Positions 25,234-32,518 of a stretch of 40,605 bases of DNA are shown here, in pieces (position 1 is the stretch's first letter; each line of letters starts with the position of its first letter). The position numbers and the translations under genes are program-made. This DNA is from Polyangiaceae bacterium (GTDB lineage Bacteria; Myxococcota_A; Polyangia; Polyangiales; Polyangiaceae). The DNA lies in NCBI GenBank assembly GCA_013361525.1, contig JABFXY010000160.1, forward strand, positions 1 to 40,605, given 5' to 3'. The notes under the pieces were generated by a model that did not search any database, was not told where the DNA came from, and was given only the letters and a program-made list of their open reading frames with translations.

Positions 25234-26460
25234 TCAATCGAGGGGCTCGAGCTCGCACATCACGCGAAAGAACGCACGAGCTCCCGCATGGGCTCCGCCG
25301 ACGAAGCGCAGCCGAGACGGATAGCCGCCAACGTCGCAAAACTCGTCGAGCTCGCTCGAGACCTCGCTGCCCGCCTTGTATCGGCACCATCCGCTGCCGC
25401 AGCCTTCGCACGGCGTCGACGTTTGGCAGGCAGCCAGGTCTGCGCCCTCGAGAGGTTGGACCTCGCAGACCCGACGAAGGTCGCCCCAGGGGTCCACCGC
25501 CGGTGCGCCATTCTCGAGGGGATCGCGCCAGCCCCGCGCCGGGTCGCATGGGGCGTCGGGGTCCCCGAGATACGCGAGCACCCGACACGCCGGCTCACCG
25601 TCGGGCGACTCCGCGATGGGCTGCGACGTGCACATAGCGCCCGTGAGCCGGTCGATCTGCGGGATCGAGAACAGACCGTCCTTTGCAAAGTCCCAGCTCG
25701 CGCACGGGAGGTTGAAGGTCACTTTCTCCATCGAGAGCATCCAAGCCTCGATTCGCGTGGTCGGGGCGGTGGATGTGTCGCCGAAACATGCGGTCTGGTC
25801 GGCGCCAGGGACGGACGCAACGACGGAATAGAGCGGTTTGAACCTTTCGATTTCCGACAGTCCGTAGTCGTCGACGGGTAACGGGCTATCGTCGTCCGTC
25901 GACGCTGCGAGGACGACGTGAACGAGCGAGCTTTTCACGTTCACGAGGGACGACGAGAACGCGGACTCTCTATCGTCGACGGGCGGTCGCGCGCCTGTCA
26001 GCAGCGCGGACAAATCGGATATCGTCTCGAGGGGCCGAAACGGCGCGTCATCGCCGGCAGTCAACGATGCAAGCTCGTCCGCCACGGCGGCCGCGACGGT
26101 CGCTTCGACGTCGGGCGGTCCGTCATCCCAGATTTGGGCAAGCGCGGGCACCTGGTTCGGGCCGACGAAACGGGCGGAGCCCTGCCGGGAGGGCAGGGCG
26201 ACGATGACCTGCCAATCGACGGGGCGCCATTCCGCGGGGTCGTTGGGAACGTCTCGCAGTAGAGCGAACGATCTCGCCGTCTGCTCTGCGATCGCGCTTC
26301 GGAGATCGCTTGCGGCCGCGCGATCGTCGACGACGAAGACCGCAATATAGGTGCTCGTTCCCCTGCCTCCCATAATCTCGTCCGACCACGCCTCCGACGG
26401 CACATCCTGTTCGACTTCGACGCAGCCGACCGCCAACAACCAAATCAACGCGACTCGCAC
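25234..26460 (-). CDS. Large Cys-containing lipoprotein, unknown function
   Basis: 408 residues from GTG at 26460; the signal RVALIWLLAVGC ends in a lipobox. The first domain (about 35-210) alternates strands and helices, for example STYIAVFVVDD and WQVIVALPS, in a way that could be a vWA-like Rossmann fold; no D-x-S-x-S metal site is visible. The second half carries about fifteen cysteines, for example ACQTSTPCEGCGSGWC, and ends FFRVMCELEPLD. It is probably an exported, disulfide-rich surface protein. It lies 98 bp downstream of the last stressosome gene in the same direction. The signal peptide makes a direct stressosome role unlikely, though read-through transcription is possible. Confidence 0.72.
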   Translation of the reverse strand: MRVALIWLLAVGCVEVEQDVPSEAWSDEIMGGRGTSTYIAVFVVDDRAAASDLRSAIAEQTARSFALLRDVPNDPAEWRPVDWQVIVALPSRQGSARFVGPNQVPALAQIWDDGPPDVEATVAAAVADELASLTAGDDAPFRPLETISDLSALLTGARPPVDDRESAFSSSLVNVKSSLVHVVLAASTDDDSPLPVDDYGLSEIERFKPLYSVVASVPGADQTACFGDTSTAPTTRIEAWMLSMEKVTFNLPCASWDFAKDGLFSIPQIDRLTGAMCTSQPIAESPDGEPACRVLAYLGDPDAPCDPARGWRDPLENGAPAVDPWGDLRRVCEVQPLEGADLAACQTSTPCEGCGSGWCRYKAGSEVSSELDEFCDVGGYPSRLRFVGGAHAGARAFFRVMCELEPLD

Positions 26461-26558
26461 GCGGGCGCGCTGAGCAATCGTCGTACCGGTGACAGTTCCT
26501 CTCCGATGCCGTCGAAATCGTCAGCCGACCCAAAGCGTTCGCCAACGTCGGTTGGCAG

Positions 26559-27185
26559 CTACCCCTTCTTCCGGTTGCGCTTCGCCCGCTTGACCCAAGC
26601 TCGCAGGGCGCTGCGCAGCGAGTGGTGCGTCTCGACGCCTTGGAGATCGAGGCCCATCTGGACGATGGTCTCGGCTACCCGGGGATTGATGCCGCTCATC
26701 ACACAGCGCGCGCCGAGGAGGCGCACCGCGCCGATCATCCGCATGAAGAGGTCGACGGTGTGTGTATCCATGATCTCGATGCCGGTGATGTCGACGATGA
26801 CGCAGCGAGCGCGCTTTTCGACGACGGCGTGGAGGAGCGACTCCGTCATTTGGGTGCTTCGCGCGCCGTCGACGAGCCCGACGATCGGGAGGCAGAGCAC
26901 CTCGTGCCATATCTCGATGACGGGCGTCGACAACTGGTGAATGGCCTCGCGCTGCGCCGCGACGACGCGAAGCTTCTCCTCGAGCTCGCGTTGCGCCTCG
27001 GTGGCGAGGTGCGCCGCTCGACCGAGTGAGTCGACGAGCTCGTTGACGCCCAAACAGAGCGCGCCGAGCGGCGTGGTCTCCGGAAGGGCGAGCTCGAGCC
27101 GCTTCGTGTAGTCGCCCGCCGCGACGTCGGAGAGCGCGAGCAGGATGGTGGAGATGTTGTCCAGCGATTCGGTCGTCTCCCCCAT
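26559..27185 (-). CDS. RsbR-like stressosome protein, second copy (HAMP-like plus STAS)
   Basis: 208 residues from ATG at 27185, one base after the stop of the preceding gene. The N-terminal part (about 8-85) reads like a HAMP/coiled-coil signalling region (LSDVAAGDYTKRL, GALCLGVNELVDSLGR) and not the globin fold of Bacillus RsbRA. The STAS domain starts at LSTPVIEIWHEVLCLPIVG. Two threonines at the positions of the RsbR phosphorylation sites are present: Thr141 in MDTHTV and Thr173 in AETIVQMG. Such proteins build the stressosome core with RsbS and are phosphorylated by RsbT. It ends in a basic tail (WVKRAKRNRKKG) that the other RsbR copy lacks. It is the last gene of the operon. Confidence 0.88.
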   Translation of the reverse strand: MGETTESLDNISTILLALSDVAAGDYTKRLELALPETTPLGALCLGVNELVDSLGRAAHLATEAQRELEEKLRVVAAQREAIHQLSTPVIEIWHEVLCLPIVGLVDGARSTQMTESLLHAVVEKRARCVIVDITGIEIMDTHTVDLFMRMIGAVRLLGARCVMSGINPRVAETIVQMGLDLQGVETHHSLRSALRAWVKRAKRNRKKG

Positions 27186-27186
27186 C

Positions 27187-27741
27187 TCAGCTGGTCCACG
27201 TGAGGGTGAATCGGAACGGGTCCGGCGTCTCACCGCGCCACGGGTAATCACATTTCAGATCGGCTTTGGCCTTGAAGGCGGCAAAGGCGAATTCGATCCA
27301 CCCCGCGGCGAGCCCATACACGCACGGATAGGCGGGCATGATGGCGACGACACGATTCTTGTCGATGTCTTGCATGTCGATCGTGAGCTCGCCGAAATCG
27401 TGATAGCGCTTCCACAGGCCGGGGAATTGTCGAATGAACAGCTTCGGCGTCAGGACCTTCATGAGGAGGCGCAAATACGTGGATGCGCCGTCTTCGGCGA
27501 TGCATTTGCCTGCCCGACGGACGGCCTGGAACCCTTCCTGCGGGTCGTCGTACAGCTCGTCGAGCGAGCGGCAAATGTTTGCAAAAGGCTGAAGCGGGTA
27601 CCACGCGTCCTGCTTGATGTTCGCTCGCTCGACCATTTGCCCTTTCGAATGGAGCCGATCACGGCGTGCGGGGTCGAGCTCCTCCTCGATGTACCGCCCC
27701 ACGCCGAGCATCACCATGCCACTTACGTTTCGAGCGCTCAT
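27187..27741 (-). CDS. Unrecognised 184-residue protein within the stressosome operon
   Basis: 184 residues from ATG at 27741, which overlaps the RsbT stop (ATGA) and is preceded by GGGGAAAGGA. It has no signal or membrane segment. Recognisable pieces are MVMLGVGRYIEEELDP, WYPLQPFANICRSLDELY, TYLRLLMKVLTPKLFIRQFPGLWKRYHDFGEL, and a last part with GWIEFAFAAFKAKADLKCDYPW ending FRFTLTW. The layout (helical N half, sP-x-x-x-x-x-x-P-x-x-W...G, then strands with a Cys and a final W) recalls small V4R or TIGR02265-like sensor proteins of myxobacteria. Its position between rsbT and rsbR suggests it senses or delivers a signal to the complex, or is its output partner. I cannot name it. Confidence 0.75.
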   Translation of the reverse strand: MSARNVSGMVMLGVGRYIEEELDPARRDRLHSKGQMVERANIKQDAWYPLQPFANICRSLDELYDDPQEGFQAVRRAGKCIAEDGASTYLRLLMKVLTPKLFIRQFPGLWKRYHDFGELTIDMQDIDKNRVVAIMPAYPCVYGLAAGWIEFAFAAFKAKADLKCDYPWRGETPDPFRFTLTWTS

Positions 27742-28199
27742 TGTCGCCGTCCTTTCCCCGTTGTCGTCGGTCCGTTCGTTCCGCGCCGGACGACCTCGAT
27801 CCGCTTCCCCTGCGGCAGGTTTTTCACCTCGAACGAATGGGTCAACCTCACGACCGCGCCGAGGCCCCCACCGATGCCTCGCCGGCGACGGATCGATTGC
27901 GGGTCGATGGGTCCTCGATCGTCGCACCCGTCGCGCAGCGCCACCGCGAGGTCGTGAAACCACGGGCCGCTATCCGTGGCAGCGATGGCGATCCCCGACC
28001 CGTCCGGCAGCGTCGAGACCTCGAGGCTGCCATTTTTCGCGTGCTGCAAGATGTTCCAGGCAAGCTCGGACGCGACGATCTCCAAAGACTGCACTTCGCG
28101 CGGCGCGAGGCCGGCGTCGCGTCCGACACCTCGAATGACGGCGCGTGCGACGAGGACGTCGTTGGCGCCGCGAATCGGCAGGAGGAGAGGGGCAGTCAC
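27738..28199 (-). CDS. rsbT: RsbT-like serine/threonine kinase
   Basis: 153 residues; the ATG at 28199 overlaps the RsbR stop (ATGA). It is a GHKL-type kinase like RsbT. The N box is ASELAWNILQHAKNGSLEV (Glu45, Asn49). The G1 box is DSGPWF at 76-81 where DxGPGI is usual, so one glycine is replaced by Trp80. The G2 box is GGGLGAVVRL near 110-118. Bacillus RsbT phosphorylates RsbR and RsbS and, once released from the stressosome, activates a downstream partner. The Trp in the ATP lid region could change nucleotide binding. A basic tail (TNGPTTTGKGRRQ) extends past the core. The gene order RsbS-RsbR-RsbT around it supports the call. Confidence 0.87.
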   Translation of the reverse strand: MTAPLLLPIRGANDVLVARAVIRGVGRDAGLAPREVQSLEIVASELAWNILQHAKNGSLEVSTLPDGSGIAIAATDSGPWFHDLAVALRDGCDDRGPIDPQSIRRRRGIGGGLGAVVRLTHSFEVKNLPQGKRIEVVRRGTNGPTTTGKGRRQ

Positions 28200-28813
28200 G
28201 CTTCGAGCTCCGTGACGTAGCTCTGAAGAGCGTCACGCAACGTCGCGTGGGTCGCGAGCTCATCCATCGAGAGCCCCATGTGCACGATCGTCTGCGCGAT
28301 GTCGGGGTGAATGCCGGAAAGCACGCACCGGGCACCGAGCAGCCGTACCGCTTTGGTCATTCGGATGAAGTGATCGACCGTCTTCGTGTCCATTACGTCG
28401 ATGCCGGTGATGTCGACGACGACGAACTTCGACCGTCGCGCGTTCACCACCGCGAGCAGGGCCTCGGTCATTTCGACGCTACGTCTCGTGTCGACCATTC
28501 CCACGACGGGGAGACCGAGCACGCCCTCCCATATTTCGACGATCGGTGTCGTCAAATCGCGAATGGCGGTGGTCTGCGCCTCGATGGTGCCGAGCTTCGT
28601 CTCGAGCTCGTGGCGCAGCTGCGTCCGCCTCCGTTCGGCGTCGCCCAAAGAGGCAATCATCTCGTTGACCGCGCGCGACAGCGCGCCGACCAGGTCGTCG
28701 CTGGGTAAATCGGTTTCGACCCTCGCGTCGAAGTTGCCCGATGCTGCGTCCGCGAGCGCGACGAGCATGTTGGATATTCGGAATTCCAGGTCGTCCTCGT
28801 TCAGATCAGCCAT
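28196..28813 (-). CDS. RsbR-like stressosome protein (HAMP-like plus STAS)
   Basis: 205 residues from ATG at 28813; an in-frame ATG at 28849 would extend the overlap with rsbS from 8 to 44 bases. The N-terminal region (10-85) is HAMP-like (LADAASGNFDARV, GALSRAVNEMIASLGD), followed by a linker helix and the STAS domain from LTTPIVEIWEGVLGLPVVG. Thr143 in MDTKTV and Thr175 in AQTIVHMG match the two RsbR phosphorylation positions. It shares most of its domain sequence with the second RsbR (26559-27185), so the pair arose by duplication within the operon. The ATGA overlap with rsbT suggests balanced production of the complex members. Confidence 0.9.
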   Translation of the reverse strand: MADLNEDDLEFRISNMLVALADAASGNFDARVETDLPSDDLVGALSRAVNEMIASLGDAERRRTQLRHELETKLGTIEAQTTAIRDLTTPIVEIWEGVLGLPVVGMVDTRRSVEMTEALLAVVNARRSKFVVVDITGIDVMDTKTVDHFIRMTKAVRLLGARCVLSGIHPDIAQTIVHMGLSMDELATHATLRDALQSYVTELEA

Positions 28814-29243
28814 CGATGGCGTGCTCTCCTTCCTCGCCGTCGTCGCCATCCGTGTCGTCGTCGGGGTCGCTCATCGTCACGTGCACGCCGAGCACCTCGA
28901 GCGCGTCCTCAAGCCTCAGGGCGGTCGCCGCGAACCCCACACCGATGCCCATCGTTTGGAGGGTGAGCGCCGTGTCGGGGTTCATTCCGCAGATCACCGA
29001 GCGGGTTCCCATCAAGCGCGCAGCCGCGGCGAGCCGCGACAGGACGGAGCAAAGGTGGCTGTCGAGAAGCCATACCCCCGTCAAATCCAGGACGAGGCCT
29101 CGCGCGCCGCACGATCGAATGCGGTCGAGCACGTCGCTGAGGAGCCTCGCTGCGATTTCGTCGGTGACGTCCCCTTGGAGCGGGACGACGAGCTGCTCAC
29201 ACAGCTCCATGATCGGAATTCGTAGGTGGTCGGTATCCATCAT
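28806..29243 (-). CDS. rsbS: RsbS-like STAS protein with acidic tail
   Basis: 145 residues; ATG at 29243 overlaps the phosphatase stop (ATGA), with a second ATG directly behind it. It is a single STAS domain without an N-terminal sensor, as expected for RsbS. The phosphorylated serine position is Ser62 in LVLDLTGVWLLDSHL. The surrounding LMGTRSVICGMNPDTALTLQTMG matches the domain end. About 24 residues longer than Bacillus RsbS, it ends in an acidic tail (DPDDDTDGDDGEEGE). RsbS forms the core scaffold with RsbR and holds RsbT until phosphorylated. Its place between RsbX and RsbR fits that role. Confidence 0.88.
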   Translation of the reverse strand: MMDTDHLRIPIMELCEQLVVPLQGDVTDEIAARLLSDVLDRIRSCGARGLVLDLTGVWLLDSHLCSVLSRLAAAARLMGTRSVICGMNPDTALTLQTMGIGVGFAATALRLEDALEVLGVHVTMSDPDDDTDGDDGEEGEHAIDG

Positions 29244-29806
29244 TGCTCCAAGTCGGCGACGAGCACCGTCGCGTCGTCGTGATGACGCCCATATCGGTCG
29301 ACGATGGCTTTTGCTGCCTGCTCCGGGGGCAACGTGCGCGTCTCGTCCAGATCGAACGTCGCTCGCACGCCGTCGCTGAAGATCGCGAGGCGGTCCCCAG
29401 CTGCAAATCGAGCCTGGAAAACCTTCGGCTCGGTCATGCGCATACCCAGGACGCCGGGAGTCAGGACGAGCGGAATGCGACCGATCCGCATCCGCGCGTC
29501 GACGTTGCCGACGCCTGCTCCTACCAGCGTGTGCCCGTCGACGACCGCGACGAACGCCGCTGCGCCGCGCGTCGGTCTCAGCGCTGCGTGGAGCTCTCGG
29601 AGCAACACGGCAATCGGTCCGCTCAGCGCCGCCTGCTCGAGGCAGCTCCGCGCCGCGTCGGCCGCGGTCTGCGCGTCGGGACCGTGGCCCAGCCCGTCGA
29701 CGACCGCGAGCAGGTGACGGCCGCCGACGCGACGAGACACGGCGGTGTCGCCGTTCGATGTCTCCCCGGTGCGGGGGCGCGAGTCGATGCCGACGCGGAC
29801 GCTCAC
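29240..29806 (-). CDS. rsbX: RsbX-like PP2C/SpoIIE-type phosphatase
   Basis: 188 residues from GTG at 29806, which overlaps the stop of the upstream kinase gene. A longer open frame upstream only overlaps that kinase gene in another frame. PP2C metal-site motifs are present: NGD near 18-20, VVDGLGHG at 36-42, GVGN near 98-101, SDG near 144-146 and HDDATVLV near 176-183. Its size and single domain match RsbX, which removes phosphate from RsbR and RsbS to reset the stressosome. No sensor domain is attached. It is the second gene of the operon, coupled on both sides by short overlaps. Confidence 0.88.
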   Translation of the reverse strand: MSVRVGIDSRPRTGETSNGDTAVSRRVGGRHLLAVVDGLGHGPDAQTAADAARSCLEQAALSGPIAVLLRELHAALRPTRGAAAFVAVVDGHTLVGAGVGNVDARMRIGRIPLVLTPGVLGMRMTEPKVFQARFAAGDRLAIFSDGVRATFDLDETRTLPPEQAAKAIVDRYGRHHDDATVLVADLEQ

Positions 29807-30420
29807 ACGCCGAACTCCGCGTGCACGTGGGTCCCCGTCGGTCCCGTCGAGACATGGAATCGATCCGCGAGGCGCTTCGTTCCCAAAAGCCCGACGCCGA
29901 GGCCCGTCCGGCTCTTGTATTGGCCGCTGAGGACGTGGTGGACGTCCGCAATGCCCTTGCCCGTGTCCGTCGCGTCGACGACGATTCGCTTCGGTGCCGA
30001 CGAGACGGGGGCGATGGCGATCTTTCCACCCGGCGTATACGAAACGATGTTGCGCGCGAGCTCGCTCACGGCGGTCGTCACGCATTGGACGGTGAGCGAG
30101 CGCGCCTTCATCGAGATGCAGAGCGTGCGCGCTTCGTTGCGCGCGCGGCTTATGTCCACCTCCGCGACGATCGCGATGATGCGTGCGGGGTCGACGCGTG
30201 CGAGGTGACGGAGCTCGCGCACGACGCCGGCGGCTTCGTCACGTCCGACGAACAGCTCGACGCCGCGCTCGAGATCCGCGAGCACGAGCGCCAGCGTCGT
30301 CTCGTCGAGCGAGGCGATTCGATGCCGCTCGATGGCGCGCTCGAGCACCGTGCGCGCATTGAGCGGAGCGAGATGCCGCCCGAGCAAAGCAAGGACTTCG
30401 TGGTAGATCCCCACCCCCAC
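29803..30420 (-). CDS. RsbT-like GHKL kinase with N-terminal extension
   Basis: 205 residues from GTG at 30420; GTG at 30414 is an alternative. The C-terminal 110 residues are an RsbT-type ATPase: N box SELARNIVSYTPGGKI (Glu120, Asn124), G1 box DTGKGI at 152-157 with both glycines, and G2 box GLGVGLLGTKRL near 173-184. The first 90 residues are mostly helical (RTVLERAIERHRIASLDE, LALVLADLERGVELFVG) and similar in placement to RsbR-type or RsbU-type helical input domains; I do not recognise them. Unlike the other RsbT-like protein, its nucleotide-binding motifs are canonical. It is the first gene of the operon, so the promoter should lie upstream in 30421-30679, where I found no convincing motif. 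Confidence 0.85.
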   Translation of the reverse strand: MGVGIYHEVLALLGRHLAPLNARTVLERAIERHRIASLDETTLALVLADLERGVELFVGRDEAAGVVRELRHLARVDPARIIAIVAEVDISRARNEARTLCISMKARSLTVQCVTTAVSELARNIVSYTPGGKIAIAPVSSAPKRIVVDATDTGKGIADVHHVLSGQYKSRTGLGVGLLGTKRLADRFHVSTGPTGTHVHAEFGV

Positions 30421-30679
30421 GCGGACAACGTAACAGTGTTTTGAAACGCCGTGCGATTGGAACGATCGCGGCCTCGAGGCAGCGTGGGGTTCTGCCTCAG
30501 TCGCCGATATTGCAGGTGGGTGCACGGCGCAGGGAAGTCGCTCGCGCGGCCACGTCGGCTGACACCGCTGCGCCGAGCCGTCGCGCCGGTATCGGCGGCG
30601 CGACGGCATTTGCAGACGGTATTGTCAGTTTCGTTCGTGTCCTAAGCAGCGCACGGCTCGTTCGATTCCGGCCGGCGGA

Positions 30680-31405
30680 TCAGCCGGCGTCGATCGCCCA
30701 GCGAACGCGCACGGCCACGTGGGTCTCGACCGAGCCGGGTTGGATCGGTGTCGCGGCGTCTTTGGTGAACTCCGCGCGCATCATGATCGGGCCCGGCGCG
30801 GAGACCGCGGTCTCTTCGATCGCGAGGACATCGCCCAGCTCCACGCCGAGCTCCGCGGCGAGCTGTTCCGCCTTCTTCTTCGCGTCTTCGACGGCGGCGC
30901 GTCGAGCCTCGGCGCGCACCGCCGCCGTGTCGGACATCTCGAAGGAGATGCTGTCGATACGGGCGTCGTTGTCGCCGGCGGCGACCGTCGCGTCGACGAG
31001 CGCTCCGGACTTCGAGATGTCGCGCATCGTGATTCGGACGATGTTCGTCGCGGCATAGCCGCGCAGCGTCCGACCCTTTTCGCCGTAGTCGTAGACCGGC
31101 GCCATCGACAGCTGCTCGGTCTGGACATCGGCGGCCGCGACCCCCGCCGCCTTCGCTGCCTGAAGAATGCGCGCCTGCGCGGAGGCGGCCGCAGTGCGAG
31201 CTTCCTCCATGGTCGGTCGGTGCGCTTCGACGCCCAATCGCAGGATGGCGATGTCCGGTTTCGCGCGCGCCTCACCCTCACCCGAGACGACGATTCCGGC
31301 ATCGGCGGGTGCGGACGGCGAGGCCGGCCCGACTCCTTGGATGCTGCAGCCCCCCGCGGCAGCGAGAACGAAACACGTAGCGAGCATGACGAGCGAGCGC
31401 TTCAT
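30680..31405 (-). CDS. SIMPL-domain (DUF541) lipoprotein
   Basis: 241 residues from ATG at 31405, which gives a lipoprotein signal (MKRSLVMLATCFVLAAAGGC). The mature part is the SIMPL domain: VSGEGEARAKPDIAILRLGVEA, AQARILQAAKAAGVAAADVQTEQLSMAPVYDY, YAATNIVRITMRDISKSGALVDA, then ARRAAVEDAKKKAEQLAAELG. These are the usual landmarks of the family, which forms periplasmic or outer-membrane beta-rich oligomers of poorly known function, linked to stress tolerance in some bacteria. It is transcribed toward the stressosome operon but is separated from it by about 260 bp. Confidence 0.88.
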   Translation of the reverse strand: MKRSLVMLATCFVLAAAGGCSIQGVGPASPSAPADAGIVVSGEGEARAKPDIAILRLGVEAHRPTMEEARTAAASAQARILQAAKAAGVAAADVQTEQLSMAPVYDYGEKGRTLRGYAATNIVRITMRDISKSGALVDATVAAGDNDARIDSISFEMSDTAAVRAEARRAAVEDAKKKAEQLAAELGVELGDVLAIEETAVSAPGPIMMRAEFTKDAATPIQPGSVETHVAVRVRWAIDAG

Positions 31406-31545
31406 GGGATGAACTGGCCTTCCTTTCGAGACGATCCTTTCGACGCACGAAGGGCGCGAACGATCCACGAAAGCCCACACGCATCGTGCATGAAGCGCGC
31501 GCTCGTCGTTTCCGTGCTGACGGCGTGCGGGCCGAGAAACAGCGA

Positions 31546-32472
31546 TTAGCGAGGGCGGTTGCGGACGTCGGCGAGTCGATCGATGCGCTCACGGCGGTCC
31601 CACACGACGTCGCGTCCTCTCCGGATGCGCTGGATTCGGTGCCACGGAATGTCACCGTGAGGATCGAATGCGACGAGGCTCGCCTCCGCCAGCTCGTCGG
31701 CGTGCACGTCGTATTCGATCACGAACTCGCTGGCGTCGAATGCAGGGTCCCACCGGATCCAGTCGTAGGCCTCGCGGCTCGTGCGGAACCGCCCATCGCG
31801 CGAGGGCTCGACGGGCTCCGGCGATTCGGCGCTCGGTGTGAACGTGTCGAGACCGAGCGCTTCCGCGACCGCGTCGTCGGAGGGGCGGAACACTTCCTCA
31901 CGCGGGATGGACAGTCGATCGAACGGCGGATGCCGATGGGGCCGCTCACGCCGAACGAGCTCCGAGACGTCGATGACTTCGAGCAATGCGTCGCTCGTCG
32001 CGTACTCCTCGAGCACGCTGCCGCGAAGCCCGAGCTGGAGCGCGCGGCGCTCGACCGGTGCGCCGGTGGGATCGTGATCCGGGTCCCATTGAAGCCGTAC
32101 CTCGGACGAGTGAACTGCGTCCTGCCACGCGTCTTTCGATGCGAACCGTCCGCTGTGGCTCGATGGGACGGCGAGCGACAGCACGCGCTCGAAGAACGAC
32201 CGGGCCAGACGAACGGCGAGGACCCGCTGCTGATCAGGCTTCGTGCCCCAGCCCGAGCGATACATCATCCAGAGGAAGCCGGGTTTGATCCAGCTCATCC
32301 GCGTGAGGCTGAAGTCGCCGCCGAAGCGCTGCGATCGCACGGCGTAAGAGGCGATGTCGGGCGCGAACGCCTGGTACACGATCACCGAGCGCTCGTCGAA
32401 GCTCGCGACGATGTGCCGGCCGCTCGCCGGCAAACGCCGCTCTTGTTCGATGTACGGCTCGAGGGACAACAT
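31546..32472 (-). CDS. DUF4291 protein fused to an MJ1316-type RNA-end-recognition domain
   Basis: 308 residues. The first 190 or so match DUF4291: FDERSVIVYQAF, FSLTRMSWIKPGFLWMMYRS (about 55-72), GWGTKPDQQRVLAVRL and VRLQWDPDHDP. A variable linker follows (about 190-228). The last 80 (229-308) match the DUF504/MJ1316 domain: AYDWIRWDPAFDASEFVIEYDV, IPWHRIQRIRR and VVWDRRERID. MJ1316 domains are proposed to recognise RNA ends with cyclic phosphates and occur in RNA repair contexts. The fusion suggests that DUF4291 acts on RNA, which is inference. It lies 46 bp downstream of the FHA-ABC transporter gene, in the same direction. Confidence 0.8.
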   Translation of the reverse strand: MLSLEPYIEQERRLPASGRHIVASFDERSVIVYQAFAPDIASYAVRSQRFGGDFSLTRMSWIKPGFLWMMYRSGWGTKPDQQRVLAVRLARSFFERVLSLAVPSSHSGRFASKDAWQDAVHSSEVRLQWDPDHDPTGAPVERRALQLGLRGSVLEEYATSDALLEVIDVSELVRRERPHRHPPFDRLSIPREEVFRPSDDAVAEALGLDTFTPSAESPEPVEPSRDGRFRTSREAYDWIRWDPAFDASEFVIEYDVHADELAEASLVAFDPHGDIPWHRIQRIRRGRDVVWDRRERIDRLADVRNRPR

Positions 32473-32518
32473 GGCGCCGCCTCTGACGATGCCACGTGAT
32501 GTGTCCTGACGCCCGCGG

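Noticed and set aside
25234..26460. Lipoprotein gene as an eighth member of the stressosome operon
   Set aside because: It has its own lipoprotein signal, lies 98 bp away from the last rsb gene, and has no STAS, kinase or phosphatase feature.
30421..30679. Sigma-B-type promoter upstream of the stressosome operon
   Set aside because: I looked for GTTT-N13-15-GGGTAT-like and standard -35/-10 boxes and found nothing convincing; a 10-bp palindrome gcctcgaggc at 30471-30480 is too short to interpret.
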